Assembly (NCBI RefSeq): GCF_033297395.1
Contig: NW_027041867.1
Coordinates: forward strand, 55,912-119,911
Direction: 5' to 3'
DNA from: Canariomyces notabilis
Taxonomy: Eukaryota > Ascomycota > Sordariomycetes > Sordariales > Chaetomiaceae
DNA length: 64,000 nucleotides
A model generated the notes under the pieces. That model had not been told where the DNA came from and ran no database searches. It saw only the letters and a list, made by a program, of their open reading frames with translations. Made by a program: the position numbers and the translations under genes. Of the stretch, positions 36,377 through 47,869 are shown piece by piece (position 1 is the stretch's first letter; each line of letters begins with the position of its first letter).

Positions 36377-37014
36377 CTACTGACACGGCCCGTCATAAAC
36401 AACGGTGTGTTCAGGCAGCTTATCCCCCTCAAACGGGATCTGCACAAGAATAGTCGGCTCATCACTGGGGAACTCGGTAAAATGCCCCGCAATGGTGCTG
36501 ACAGCCTTGGTGTCGGCAGCGATGAGCACAGAAGACCGGAGCGTGCCGGGCATGATGTAGGCCACTTTTGTGTCCGGGCGTCCCGCAACGGACAAGCCGT
36601 CCGAGAGACACATGGAGGCGCTGCCTCCCCCGTTGCCTCCGTTGGGAGCGATGGGCGCCGGAGACGTGATTCGGATCAGGCCGTTTAGGATGATGGAGAG
36701 TCTACATCATCAGTCAGCCAGTTTTAGGGCAGATGGTTTTTCATACGGCGGTCTCACTGCACGCGGGGCGCCCATGCCTCCCCGATGTGAGTCCGTGGCT
36801 CGATCCGGGACCAGGTCGCCACTGTTGTGTTGCCGATGGGGTAGTTGGCTGCTGACATGGCGTCGATCGGGATGGAGGATAATTGCCAGCACTCGATTAC
36901 GGAATACCCGTTGCGGGACGACAGGGCGGTGATGTTGAGTGGCGGAGGGGTGTTGTCGGCCACCGCTTGGCCGGCAAGGAGTCCGAGTCCCAGGATCAGA
37001 GTGTTATTGCGCAT
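36377..37014 (-). CDS. Small secreted protein, possibly cupin-like
   Basis: Two exons, 36758-37014 and 36377-36701, give 193 residues. A signal peptide (MRNNTLILGLGLLAGQAVA) is followed by NGYSVIECWQLSSIP, two N-glycosylation sites (NIT, NTT), a central hydrophobic strand (LSIILNGLIRITSP), a Gly/Asn loop, and the ending EHTVVYDGPC. This order resembles a family of small secreted fungal proteins with a cupin-like strand pattern; I know no function for it. The 56-bp intron has donor GTGAGA and acceptor TAG and restores the frame exactly. Confidence 0.8.
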
Positions 37015-38009
37015 GGTTGATGCCTATGAATCTATCAGATTAAGTTGCTAGTAGCACCGACACGGTTTTCTTGAAGGGGTGAGGCTCAAGATATTGGGAA
37101 ATTGGAACGCTCCAACTCGGCGCTGTGCTGGGATGCCTCCGCACAGCAGTCACGACGCCACGTCCAAAGCTTGACTGAATAGTCCGTAGCGCGGATGTCC
37201 AGCCAGCCATCACCCGGGCCGACACCGCATGCATGCCGACTAGCAAACTGCACGTCAAATGCATTGAGGCCCCAAGACCACCACCCCAATACATCGACAT
37301 CCCCAATCTGGACCGAATACCTACCTCCATGCCTGGCCAGTCGAGACAATCCGCACAGAACAGCCAGACCGGATTGACTAATACTCGCCTGCCCCTGAAT
37401 TCAAGAGAGTGTGTTGCGGCAGTCCACTGCAATAGTCCGGCGGAATGGCACGGTTCATGCGCATGCAGGTAACCGCGCCTTCATGCCGGGGTTCTCGAGA
37501 ATGGAACTTCCTCGGGAGTCAGGATCCGCCATAGCCGTAGGAGCGACCTTCGCATCCGACCCCGGAGTCATCAATCATCATGGCCATATACATCTGCGAT
37601 CGATCGGAGACGTTCCATTTTGTCCATTTGGTCGTTGTCCTGGCTGATGCACCCAAGAAGCTCAACTCGCTAGGCTCTGGTTACAGTGGCTGAGTGGAGA
37701 GTGGTTAGGTGAGTCCAGTTGCGAGGAAAAACACCAAACCCCACCGCAGTCAGTCAGCCTAAAACTTCGCAGTGTGGCTGCCGCCTGGCGAGCAGCTGTC
37801 GCCTTTAGCTCACCAGCTGGTGTGCAACTGCCCAGCCCAATTCCAAGCAGCTTGAAGTTGCGACCTAGACTTCACGTTAACCTTACCCCTTTGTCGGTGA
37901 TCGATCTCGATAACACTCACAATCCCTAACAGCGCAAGACATGCAGCTGAGCTTACGAATTGTAATACCAGTCTTCCTCAATTGTTCTTAAAGATTTTGT
38001 CAGAATAGA
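37015..38009. other. Intergenic between divergent genes
   Basis: Common upstream region of the small secreted protein gene and the Nudix/eIF2B-like gene. Nothing beyond short open frames. Confidence 0.5.
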
Positions 38010-39918
38010 ATGACCAGTGTCTCGGACAGCACAGGCGAGTGGAAGAAGCGTAGCGTCGTCTCATCATTCATCTTCAAACTCAGTGATGTCAACGACGGCA
38101 AGCCGCAGGTCGCGCTCTTTGGGCGCAGTGACAAGGTTACAACATACCAGTGAGTTTTGAAGCGCTGTTCATTCTTTACTGGACCCAATGTTCCCAAGAA
38201 ATGAGACAAGTCTGAATTTCTCTCATGCTCATTGACGGGGTAATGTCATGATGAGGGCGACGTATATGTGCTTGATACGTACCCTCACTACCGACCGAGC
38301 CGAGCTCGACCACTAGTAAATATTTTTGATTCTAATGATCTCCCCATCTAGACACCACCTCGCCCCGATATCCGGCACCATCTCCCCCTCAGACGCCACA
38401 CCCCTCGCCGCAGCCTGGCGCGAGATATCCGAGGAAACCACACTCACACCCACCTCCCTAACCCTCCTTCGCCAAGGCAAGAGCTACACCTTCCAGGACC
38501 CTTCCCTCCGACGAGAATGGACCGTCTTCCCCTTCATGTTCCTCCTCAAAGACCCAGCTTACGAACAACGCATCCAACTCGACTGGGAGCACGACGCCTG
38601 GGCGTGGTACGACCCTGACACAGTGATCACTGGCCCGGACACTTTGCAAAGCCCAGGGGTGCCCCGGTTGGCGGAGAGCCTCCGCCGCGTATACTTCGAG
38701 ACTGACCTCGGCCCAGCGGCCGGAAAGGTCCTTTCTCGGGGTCTCGACACGCTGGCGCATGACTACGAGAGCGGCGCGCGGCAGCTGGCGGGCATCGCGC
38801 TGCAGATTCTGCGGGATGTTGTTGCTGCGCTTGAGGTTCCACACCTGGCTACGGAGAATGCCATGGATGAATGGTGGACCAAGGTGCGCTTCGCGGCCTG
38901 GCACCTGTGGAAGAACGGCCGGGAGAGCATGGGCGCGGCGATCCTGAGCGCGCTGCTTGCTGCGTTGAGCGGGATGGAGAGGAGGATGCAGGAGCAATCA
39001 CATCTGCCGCTACTCGAACCGGATTCATGGAGGAATGCCCTCCTCCAGTCGCTCACCACCCAAATCGAAGCGCGACAGGCATCAGCCAACCTCATCTCCC
39101 GCGCGTTCACAACCTATCTCAAAGAAACCTTCCCATCCAAACTCACCTCCCACTCCCCCTCCCCCCTCTCAATCCTAACCCTCTCCGAAAGCTCCACCAT
39201 CCGCCACTGCCTGCGCGATCTCGCCCTCGAATCCGGCTTCACCCTTGACCTGCACATCCTCGAGTCCAGGCCGCTGTTCGAAGGCATATCACTCGCCGGA
39301 TCTCTAGTCGAAGATCTCTCAACAGCTTCCCCAGGCACAGTGTCAGGTCCCAGACCGCCGCACAAAATCACACTCTACCCCGACACCTCCCCCTGCCTCG
39401 CCGCATCATCCGCATCATCCGCATCCGCATCCGCATCCGCATCTACAAACGGAATTGACCTAGTCCTCCTGGGCGCAGATCGCATCGCCTCCTCCGGCGC
39501 AGTCAGCAACAAAACGGGCTCACTCCCCGCCATACTCAGCGCCAAACACGTCTCCCACAACAAGGCTAGGGTTATTGTACTGGGTGAGTCGGAGAAGGTG
39601 GCGCCGCCGGGACGGCCCGAGGAGCATGTTGTTGAGGACAATGATCCGGCTCAGGTTAGTCGGGCGTGGCAGGCGGAATACAATGGGGCACGAGTCCGCG
39701 CCGCGGCTGAAGCGTTCCAAAACCTGGGGCAGGAGTCGGATATGGAGGATGAGAATGGTCGGGTCAAGGTAGAGATCCGAAATGTGTTCTTCGAGTGGGT
39801 TCCTGCCAGTTTGGTAGATGTGTATGTCACTGAGCACGGGGAATGGACGCAACGAGAGATTGCACGGCAGTCGGAGAGCTTGAAAGCTGAGGAGGCACGC
39901 CTGTTCGGCAGTTTGTAG
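38010..39918 (+). CDS. Nudix domain fused to an eIF2B/methylthioribose-1-phosphate-isomerase-like domain
   Basis: Two exons, 38010-38149 and 38352-39918, give 568 residues; the 202-bp intron is long for this window. The N-terminal third is Nudix-like (VALFGRSDKV, HHLAPISGTI, WREISEETTL). The Nudix box is degenerate: the first Glu is Asp, one residue is inserted, and the Gly after EE is Thr, so pyrophosphatase activity is doubtful. The C-terminal part is an initiation-factor-2B alpha/beta/delta type Rossmann domain (LTLSESSTIRHCL, FTLDLHILESRPLFEG, IDLVLLGADRIASSGAVSNKTGS, KARVIVLGESEKV, FFEWVPASLVDVYVTEHG). In eIF2B-family enzymes the Asp in GADRI is conserved. Such Nudix-IF2B fusions exist in other ascomycetes; their reaction is not known to me. 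Confidence 0.9.
39402..39446 (+). repeat. GCATCC-type coding microsatellite (Ala-Ser)n
   Basis: A run of GCATCATCC and GCATCC units encodes alternating Ala and Ser between the eIF2B-like strands. In-frame length variation would be tolerated there. Confidence 0.8.
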
Positions 39919-40036
39919 TGTTCAAGGAGTCAACGGCTCATACAAAAAGAGCAGTCTGCATTCCAAGTTGGTATCTAAGGTAAGCGTTGCAAACATATCC
40001 AATTCGACATCATCCCGCGCCGGCTAGACTAGGTAC

Positions 40037-42602
40037 TTAGGAAAGAAAAGAATTATAAAACTGCATGTAATCCGCTTTCCACCAGGACGAGAGCGTCTGG
40101 TAAATCGCCGAGGCCCTCTCGTAGAGCGTGTCTCCCTGCCCTCGTCTCGTGGATTCTGCTAGGTCAGGGGCGGCAGGGCCATTGTTGCTGCGCTCCGGCC
40201 CTCGCCGCACCGCGGCCATCTCCTCTGGCATCAGGTCGCGAAAGGCCCCCTCATTTGACAAGAGCATCTGCTTGGTGCCCGGATCATGAATGGGGTTTCG
40301 AAGCTGATGGACAAGATATTGCAGATCCCTCAAGACGCGCGTGCAGTCCTTTGCGTATGCGCTGCCCGTCTCCGCCTCGCCTTCAAACACTTCTGTGGCC
40401 CATCCAATGTCGTCGATGTCTCGGGTCCGGAGGTTCACAAACACAAACTGGTGCATCGTGAGCACGACGGCAGCGTTGAAGATGTTGTGCAAATCGGGCA
40501 GCAGCAGCTTCTGGCGCGGACTGTGCAGGCGCATCAGCCGACCCAGCCGGAGGTTGCGTCGTGCTGCGTCGCTGCACGCGCGGATCGGCTCGATCTGTGG
40601 ATGGGCTTCAATGTCGAAGGGCTGGTTGATGCAGATGATGCTGGCGACCGCTTTCCAGACCGCCATGAGCATCGCCGGTCGGACCGACAGAATCACAAGC
40701 TGTCATCACTCACTGTTAGCACATCTCAGCCACAGGGGTTTGTTCGTTGGCAGGACGCACCTGGTTATAGCTCATGTGCAACGACCAGCAGGCTCTGTCC
40801 CGCCTGAACCCGTCGACCTGACCAAACTGGCTGATCTGACTGAACAGATCAGACGGGAAGAGGTCGTCCAGGTTGTCAGGCAGGCGAAGAGTGGCGGGCA
40901 GGTTGGCGTGCCAGTGCTCGAGCATCTGAAGGGCCTTGTCTACACGAGCTGTGGCCTTGGCTGGGAAACCTGGTCGCCCGCCAGCGCGGTAGCTGCTGTA
41001 GACAATGTAGTCCGAGATCTTGCATAGCTCCACATGGGCTCGTAGTCCCGCCGCCGAGGGAAGCCCGCTTTGAGGCCGGTCAGCTGACGTAAAGCGTGGG
41101 GAAAGCGCCAGTACTTACGGGCAATCTCTAGGCAGCGGAAGCGTGATGGCATCGTCAGGGACTGTGGGCGGCCGACCCATGACACAGCCCAACCATCTGG
41201 ACACGGTCAACATTGAACACCAGTTTGAAGGCCAGGCGGGAGGGGTTTACCTGTCGAGGACGTAGACGGTCCAAAACGTTCTCACACCGACCTCGTCACC
41301 TGACCATCCCCTGTGGATGCCGTGCATGACGCTGATAGTCATGGCATTGCTGATGGCGATGTATGCCGCGTCTCTCCGGTTATTTTCGACCATGTACACC
41401 GCCATCAGAGCCAGTGCGGCGATATCGTCGATCGTGTACGAAGTGCGGTCCAGCAGATTGCCTAGCAGTGCGCGAGCCCGTGCAAAGTGATCCTCGCCGA
41501 GCTGGCCATCGACGGCGGAGTTCGGCTCCCGGAGGTGTAGCAGCCGCGCAATGGCAAAGGCCACGTGATACAAGGCCAGCGGGCGGTGTTGCGGGCTAGG
41601 CAGCATCAGACCATCGGAGCCCTGGACTCTCGGTATGGACGCGAGCGCGGAGACGGCTTGCGGGTCCTTGAAGGGCCAGAAGAGGACGCCTCCGCTCGGA
41701 AAGGCTCCATTGCCGTCTTGGATGAAGTAGCGGACCTGCATCAAGACGGCCGCAATCCCGTCTTCGGACGGCAAGGTGAGGGGATCCACTACCGAGGGCA
41801 TTGAGAGTGGCCGGGAATCGTGCGTCTGATAGCGACCGACAGAACTCAGGAATGCGGCCCCCGCGGGAGTCTCGCCGGTCTCGCGGTCAAGCACACGGGC
41901 CAAGGGTGTGGCCGTCGCGATCAGCTCCTTGAGGGTGTCGAGGAAGGTTGCCCCAGACGTCGCGCCGAGGTAGCGGGAATTGCCGGCCGCGTCGGCAAGC
42001 ATCTTGCCGTCCATGCCACCGGCGGTGAAGGGAGGCGGGTGCGTGTCGCCATCCATGGACAAGGTCTCAGACGTCTCGGCGCGCGACCATGCCGAGGGTG
42101 AGCCAACGCGATGCCGAGCATTTGCGTCAGCGGGCTCCATCACGGCGGCCAGCTGCCGTTCCAGCGACACGCACCGCCGCTGCAAGGCCTCCAAGTCGGC
42201 CTTGGGAATGGTCACCTTCTCAACGGGCTCCGGATACAGGCACTCGCGCTGAGCGCTGGTGCATTGGCGGCAGGGCCGCTCGCCGCTGCATTTAATGCGC
42301 CGCACATTGCAGCTATTGCAGCTGTTTGGTTGGGGCAGAGAGAGTCAGATCGAAGCGCGGGCCAGAAAGTTTCCGAATCTTGAATGACGGTGAAACTGGA
42401 TAGGATGAAGCAAACTGGGAGAAAAGAGAAAAGAAGACAAAAAATGAAAAAGAACGACTCAAACTCACGCGGTTGCCACTCGTTTCCTCTCGTCGGGTGC
42501 GACTTTCTTCCTGCGGGGATTGACGGGCAGGCGGTGCAGCGGTGACGGCGTGGAGGATGAAGATAGGTCGGGATGCGCAGATTGACTCGAAGGCCTCGGC
42601 AT
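40037..42602 (-). CDS. Zn2Cys6 fungal transcription factor
   Basis: Nuclear DNA-binding regulator. Five exons: 42469-42602, 41251-42321, 41119-41196, 40761-41067, and 40037-40699, totalling 750 residues with frame kept at all junctions. The zinc cluster is C-x2-C-x6-C-x5-C-x2-C-x6-C at residues 46-72 (ACNSCNVRRIKC then ERPCRQC), followed by a basic linker and a short coiled coil (LEALQRRCVSLERQL). The middle region (PLALYHVAFAIARLLHL, FWTVYVLDRWLGCVMGRPPTV) is the Fungal_trans homology domain. The start at 42602 is fixed by an in-frame TAG two codons upstream. The first intron, 147 bp, separates the basic N-terminal tail from the zinc cluster. An MFS transporter gene lies 475 bp upstream on the same strand and could be a target; that is inference. 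Confidence 0.92.
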
Positions 42603-43076
42603 GTTCTAGCATCGAGCCGCCAACCAGGGGTGAAAATGGACGGGGCGATGGTGCGATGTTGTTTGCGGCAAGACAAGACAAAGAAGTTAAGCTTTCGGTG
42701 TCCGTACCCGTTGTGGAGGAAGGAACGGGTCAAGGTCGGGTTTGTCTGGGAGGGGGGAATTGAGGCCAGTGGGGCAATCGGGAGGAACCCTCATCACCAG
42801 ACTCCATCATCCCTGTGCCATGCGCCCCGACCTTCTCGGTCGCCCTCTGATTGGGGGTTGTGGCGGGGTGCTAGGGGGCGGGTAAAGTTACCGCTAAGGC
42901 TGGGGCATAGCGCAAGTTTAGGCGTAAGATTACCGTAAGTTATGTATGCTGCAATAAAGTTTCAGCAAATCTCTAGGTGGGGGCTCGCCGGTTTTCTTCA
43001 AAACCTGAGAAATCTCCAACCGCCAATCCCTGATCAGCCGAATGACAAACCAGAAGTGCAGGCCGTCCTTGCCGGC
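42603..43076. other. Spacer between MFS transporter and regulator
   Basis: Promoter region of the regulator and 3' end of the transporter. No recognisable repeat. Confidence 0.5.
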
Positions 43077-44922
43077 TTACAGCCCATATGCAAACGTCCA
43101 TTTTCGGTCAGCGTATCTAACGTTGTTGCAGCGCTCCGCGTCGATCTCGTCGCTGGTTTTCGAGGCCCTAATTGCTGCCCGGCGCCTGTTGACCGACTGC
43201 AGCGCGGCCCGATACGCCCAAACACAGGCCAGGGCCGCGGCAACAAATGCCAGCGTCGCGCGAAACGGCGTGTGGTACTCTGGCGCGTGCTCGGGCGTGA
43301 ACAGCTGCGCCCCAATAATGCCCGCGACATTTCCCCAGCCGTTGACGCCCATTACCAGTGCGCGTTTGCCCTGCGTCGGTGTGTTGCCGCTGAGCCAAGC
43401 CGCCGTGAGTGGGGGTGGCACGCCGCTCCCAAAGAGGGTCAGGCAGAGCGACGCATACCTGGCCGTGTCTGTCGCCGACATGACGACAGCGATCAGCCCG
43501 GCCAGAACTACCGCCATGGCAACCATGATGTGGTAGCCCCGCTCCTGCCGCCGATCCGAGCTGAGTGCGAACAGGTAGAGGCCAACGGCTCCGCACACGG
43601 CCGGCGGGACCGACATCTGGTTCAAGTTTTGCCTGCGCTTTAGCCGATCTTCCTTCATGCATGCATTCCACTGGACGGCCGACAAGGTCGTTGCTTACCA
43701 AATTGGCCTCGACCGCCTGGTATCCCATTCCTTGCACCACCAGCGGCAAAAACACGGCAAACGCGCTGGCAGGGACGCTCGCGCAGATGTTCATCACTAG
43801 AGCAAACCAGAGCTTCCAGTCCTTCGCTGTCTCCACGATATCCCTCCTCGAAATTCTGGGAGCCCCGGCCTGGTCAACAGACTCGGCCTGTGCCCTCTCT
43901 GCAGCAAAAACGCGCTCGTCCTCGGTGAGGAACCACGCGGTGCCTGGTGCCTCCGGGAGCCAACACCATGCCAGCAGCGCCAGCCCGCACGTAAGCACGC
44001 CCTCCAATATGAAGAGGAGCTGCCAGCCCTTGAGAATCGGGTGGCGAATCGAAAAGATGGCGTATGCTGGATTACGTGTTGATCAGTCTCAGTCCACACT
44101 CAGCAGAGGATGCGCAGGACACCACGACAGGGATGAGTGAGATCTTACACAGCAACCCGGAGAAGGCGTTGGCAATGCTGTACTGCCCATAGAAGAGCGC
44201 GAGCCGGACACCGAGATCGTATCGCGAATAGAATGATGCGAGATACGCCACGGCTGTAGGGTAAAAGCCGGCCTCGAAGACCCCCACGAGAAGTCGTGCA
44301 ACAATCAGAGCCCCTGGATTGTCAATTACTGCCAAGGCGTTTTAAGTGGCGGCATACTAAGGTACCTCGTCCCCGGATGAACGCGTGCCCTGCTGTTGCC
44401 CGTCCCCCAAGACACCTAATGCACAGTGGTAAGCCTAGCTTTGGATACGTTGATAGCATATTTATTGGCCACAGCTCACCATCATAATCGGAATCCATCT
44501 CACCGGGCCTAGCCACCAACCGATGCCTACCGACAGCGGCTGAAACAGCAAAAAGCCAACAAAAAACAGTGATACAGCGAGGTTGAGGTCGCTTGGAAGC
44601 ACCCCGATGTCGTCGGTAAATCCTAGTTGCCCACCCTATTAGACCAGGAACCAACCGTCGTGGTCCAATGCATAGGCCAGACGGACTACCTACCCTGTGT
44701 CTGCGCATTGCCGACGTTGCCCCTGTCCAGCCCGTTGGAGAGATATAGCAGCGAGAGCAGCGGCAGGAGCCCAAGGTCCATCTTAAGGTTGATGCGGCGG
44801 GCTGTAAGTTGGACCTCAGCTCCATAGCTTGCGCGGCCATGGAGTAAAGGTGTGCTTGACGTCTGGTTTTCAAAGCTCGAGCATCCTGGGCCACCGCGAG
44901 TCTCTGTCTCCATTCCAGCCAT
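43077..44922 (-). CDS. MFS transporter (allantoate-permease/Dal5-like), with a probable 1-nt frameshift
   Basis: Twelve-helix anion:cation symporter-type MFS protein, about 502 residues. Exons: 44694-44922, 44480-44622, 44366-44415, 44149-44328, 43699-44066 and 43077-43616. Seen: LSLLYLSNGLDRGNVGNAQ in helix 1, SLFFVGFLLFQPL, ARLLVGVFEAGFYPTAVAYL, FYSRYDLGVRLALFYGQ, GWQLLFILEGVLT and the C-terminal half. All junctions keep frame except the 50-bp third exon: its left part reads VSWGT in the upstream frame and its right part reads ATAGHAFIRGR in the downstream frame, as if one G were inserted in the ACGGG at about 44399-44403. An alternative acceptor at 44439 would restore the frame, but with a 41-bp intron and eight extra residues. 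The start could also be 44913. Confidence 0.82.
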
Positions 44923-46089
44923 GATCCTAGCTGTGGAGCTGGGCGATGTGACCAGTGCAACGCTGGAAATGTACCTGACTTGACAGTTTGACAGTCCCGT
45001 AAGCACGAAGGCAATGCCGTCTCCGGATGGAAAGCATCAGGTGACCGATGCTACATTACCTGAGTCAACTCTGGATATCGTCTTAGCTACCGTGACACCC
45101 GCCCCGTGCCCGTGGCACCGGGACTCAACTATGCGCTGGACCAAGCCCGACTGCATTGTCCTGAGTGATGAAATCATGTTGATTCCATGCTCAAGCCGAA
45201 ATATCCATGCCATGACCACCGTGGCTGACATTATGTGCGATTCCAAGCAACCGGGTTCTATAGGACCTCCCAACCCATTTTCTTCTCTATCATCATCAAG
45301 CATCACGCCCTATTGCGAGACGCAACACCCTTGGTAAATACAGACTACAGGAGATGTCAACAGCGTCACATCTACCGCCTTGCGGAGACGCAGGACCAGT
45401 AGCGACTGGACCTTAGGCTCTGTGTGTCATTCAATACATCTATCTTGGAAGTGGCTACAATGGCTTACCTTGATTCAGACTGTAACTCATAGCACTCACT
45501 AATTCTCCCGCTTGACATAGGTAGCTAAGAATAAGACTATTTCCGGAACAAAGTCAGGCCGAGACATTTCTTTCACTGAGTAAGACTCTCAATCGTTTTG
45601 AGCCTTTGAGGCGCCTACTACTAGCCTAGTCGTTCAACCTCAAGTCAAAAATCAGGCGCGTTGAGGCTCTGCTCGGAGCCCTCTGCAACCTCCTGTAGTA
45701 GAAGTCGGGCACTACTCCAGTCGTTATCCTGGTGGTCTAGGTCGTAGGCATCAACATTCGTTCTCAGCTGCCTGGCTCAATTACGCGTCAAGGCCAGGCC
45801 CGCCCTCGATCTTGCAAGCATTTAACAGTCCGTCATAAGACAATGATACTTCTTACTGATCCGCAATGAAGAAGGATAGGTACTCTCATTCTCGTCAACC
45901 ACACCGTCTTGCTTCAAGATTTCGTGCGATACAAACTTCTTATCCAACTTGAAGACCAGACACAACAAGTCCGCCAACATACCCTCCATTACTTAAAATA
46001 CCTTATCTGACATTTGTACTCCCTCCGATCCCGCCTCACCACGCGAGCCGGCGCCCCCCTGCCATCCAGAACCCTCCGTGTCCCCCATC
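44923..46089. other. Intergenic between divergent genes
   Basis: Upstream region of both the MFS gene and the Nudix gene. Short open frames lack domains. No RNA gene recognised. Confidence 0.5.
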
Positions 46090-46686
46090 ATGTCCTTCAC
46101 ATTTCCACCCTTCCTACTCCCATACAACACGTCCCCAGCAACCTACCTCACCTCCAACCCAGGGGCAACCAAACTCGTCGTCGGCGCGGTAATCACCAAC
46201 CACCACGACCGCGTCCTGCTCATCCAGCGCGCCGCGCACGACGGGTTCCCGCTCAAGTGGGAATGCCCCGGCGGCTGTGTCGATGATGCCGACGAGAGTG
46301 TTCTCCACGCCGTCTGCCGTGAGGTGCTGGAGGAGACTGGCTTGGTTGTGACACGCGTGTTGGGGGTTGTGGATCAGACTGAGTTTGAGGGGAAGGAGGA
46401 GGGGTGGCGGTGGAGGAAGATTACTTTTCTGGTTGAGGTTGAGGTTCAGAGTGGGGATAATTTGGAAGTTGAAGGGGGTTCGGGATGTGGTGAAGGGGTG
46501 CTTGGGGTGCGGTTGGATCCTGCGGAGCATTGTGATGCCGTCTGGGCGAGTGAGGAGGAGGTCATGGCGGGTTCTTGTGGTGGGAGGGAGATTGAGTTTG
46601 CGTATGAGGAGCAGAGGAAGCTGGTGTTAAAGGTGTTAAGGGGCTGCCGGTCAGGTGTGGAAACGGTTGTGGGTTGGGTCGTTTGA
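46090..46686 (+). CDS. Nudix hydrolase
   Basis: Single-exon protein of 198 residues predicted to hydrolyse a nucleoside diphosphate linked to another group. The Nudix fold starts at KLVVGAVITNHHDRVLLIQRA. The Nudix box is GGCVDDADESVLHAVCREVLEETGL in pattern, with the REVLEETG core intact (about residues 80-87), so catalysis is plausible. After it come VLGVVDQTEFEG and WRWRKITFLVEV. A Gly-rich insert follows, then a helix with the sequence EFAYEEQRKLVLKVL. The true substrate is unknown. The ATG at 46090 is the first in frame. Unlike the Nudix part of the gene at 38.0 kb, its catalytic core is conserved. Confidence 0.9.
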   Translation: MSFTFPPFLLPYNTSPATYLTSNPGATKLVVGAVITNHHDRVLLIQRAAHDGFPLKWECPGGCVDDADESVLHAVCREVLEETGLVVTRVLGVVDQTEFEGKEEGWRWRKITFLVEVEVQSGDNLEVEGGSGCGEGVLGVRLDPAEHCDAVWASEEEVMAGSCGGREIEFAYEEQRKLVLKVLRGCRSGVETVVGWVV

Positions 46687-47765
46687 ACCTTGGAGTGTCT
46701 TAGAGCTCTTTGTCCAAGGTTTGAGAGGCAGACATCCTCACCGCCTAGGGAAGGTACCTACCTATATATGCACATCCTCACAGACACCCACTCGGATTTC
46801 CTCATTTCTCTCAACAACACTGTTGAGGTGGCCACAAGATAGCATCTAACCTGAAGGCCTTCCTATATAGTACCTGTCCTATTTACTTAAACTTTTGGCG
46901 ACTACCTCCGAAGTAGTGCACTTACCCGCTTTCATTTTGTTCAGTTGCTATATACCTGGGACTTTCACCCTACAGCTCGTGAATAGGTATACAAGTTCAA
47001 CGTCGGATCGGCACGAAATCCGGATCCAGCTACGAGCATTCAACGTCGATGCCATGGGCAGCAACTCAGCACATGATTGGTCTTGAGAAGGACCACGACT
47101 GGTACGACGTTTGGTTGACATGCAGAAACCCATGTCGATGGCTATTCGTGAGTCTCTTGACCCTATAACCTTTATCAGACACATGGGTACCCAATCTGGA
47201 ATGTGAATGTCCCAGATAGGTAACTTGCAATCAGCTCGGCCTTCTAGCTACCAAGGGGTTAAAACAGATATGCTGATGCTTGGTATTAAACAGAGGTCGA
47301 AGCGGTTTCATTGGTTACATACAGCCTAACCCATACAATACAGGGTTGAACAGGGTTGGAACAAGCAGTCCCTGCAACTCAGAGGTTCGCCAGGTGTTCT
47401 GGGAAGATCTAGTGCTGTTCAGAGACAACGTCTAACAGTTGAGGTAGCAGTCCATGAACAACGCCTACTGCCTCCCTTTGTTCGTAACACGGAGTCATGC
47501 TCTATGCCACTTCTTGGGCTAACAGATGCCCTTGAACATCAGAGATGTCTCCTGAGTGGCCGAACTGTTTTGCTAAGAGACGAGGAACAACTCCTATAAC
47601 AGCTAGAATATCAGGATGTCCAGTCTACCGGGAACCAGAGCCATCATGGATATAAAAGATCGTTCTCTTCCCAAACTCTCGACGAATTCTCATCACGAAT
47701 CTCACAACGCAGTTCTCAGCATCCACACCTGGAAACGACAAAGCCGTCAAGCATTCGTCTATCAC
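46687..47765. other. Intergenic, no gene seen
   Basis: 3' end of the Nudix gene and promoter of the secreted-protein gene. Includes a TATA box listed separately. Otherwise nothing. Confidence 0.5.
47651..47658 (+). promoter_or_regulatory. TATA box upstream of the small secreted protein gene
   Basis: TATAAAAG lies 212 bp upstream of the ATG at 47870. With the repeat-containing leader in between, this spacing implies a 5' untranslated region of roughly 150-190 bases. Inferred by match only. Confidence 0.5.
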
Positions 47766-47850
47766 TTCAACCACCACTCACCTTCAACCACCACTCACCT
47801 TCAACCACCACTCGCCTTCAACCACCACTCACCTTCAACCACCACTCACT
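47766..47850. repeat. Minisatellite of five 17-bp units in a 5' leader
   Basis: Five near-perfect copies of TTCAACCACCACTCACC; the third has one A-to-G change and the last ends in T. It ends 19 bp before the ATG at 47870, so it probably lies in the transcribed leader, as CA-rich, unstructured sequence. Confidence 0.9.
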
Positions 47851-47869
47851 CTCCACCACCGCCGCAAAT

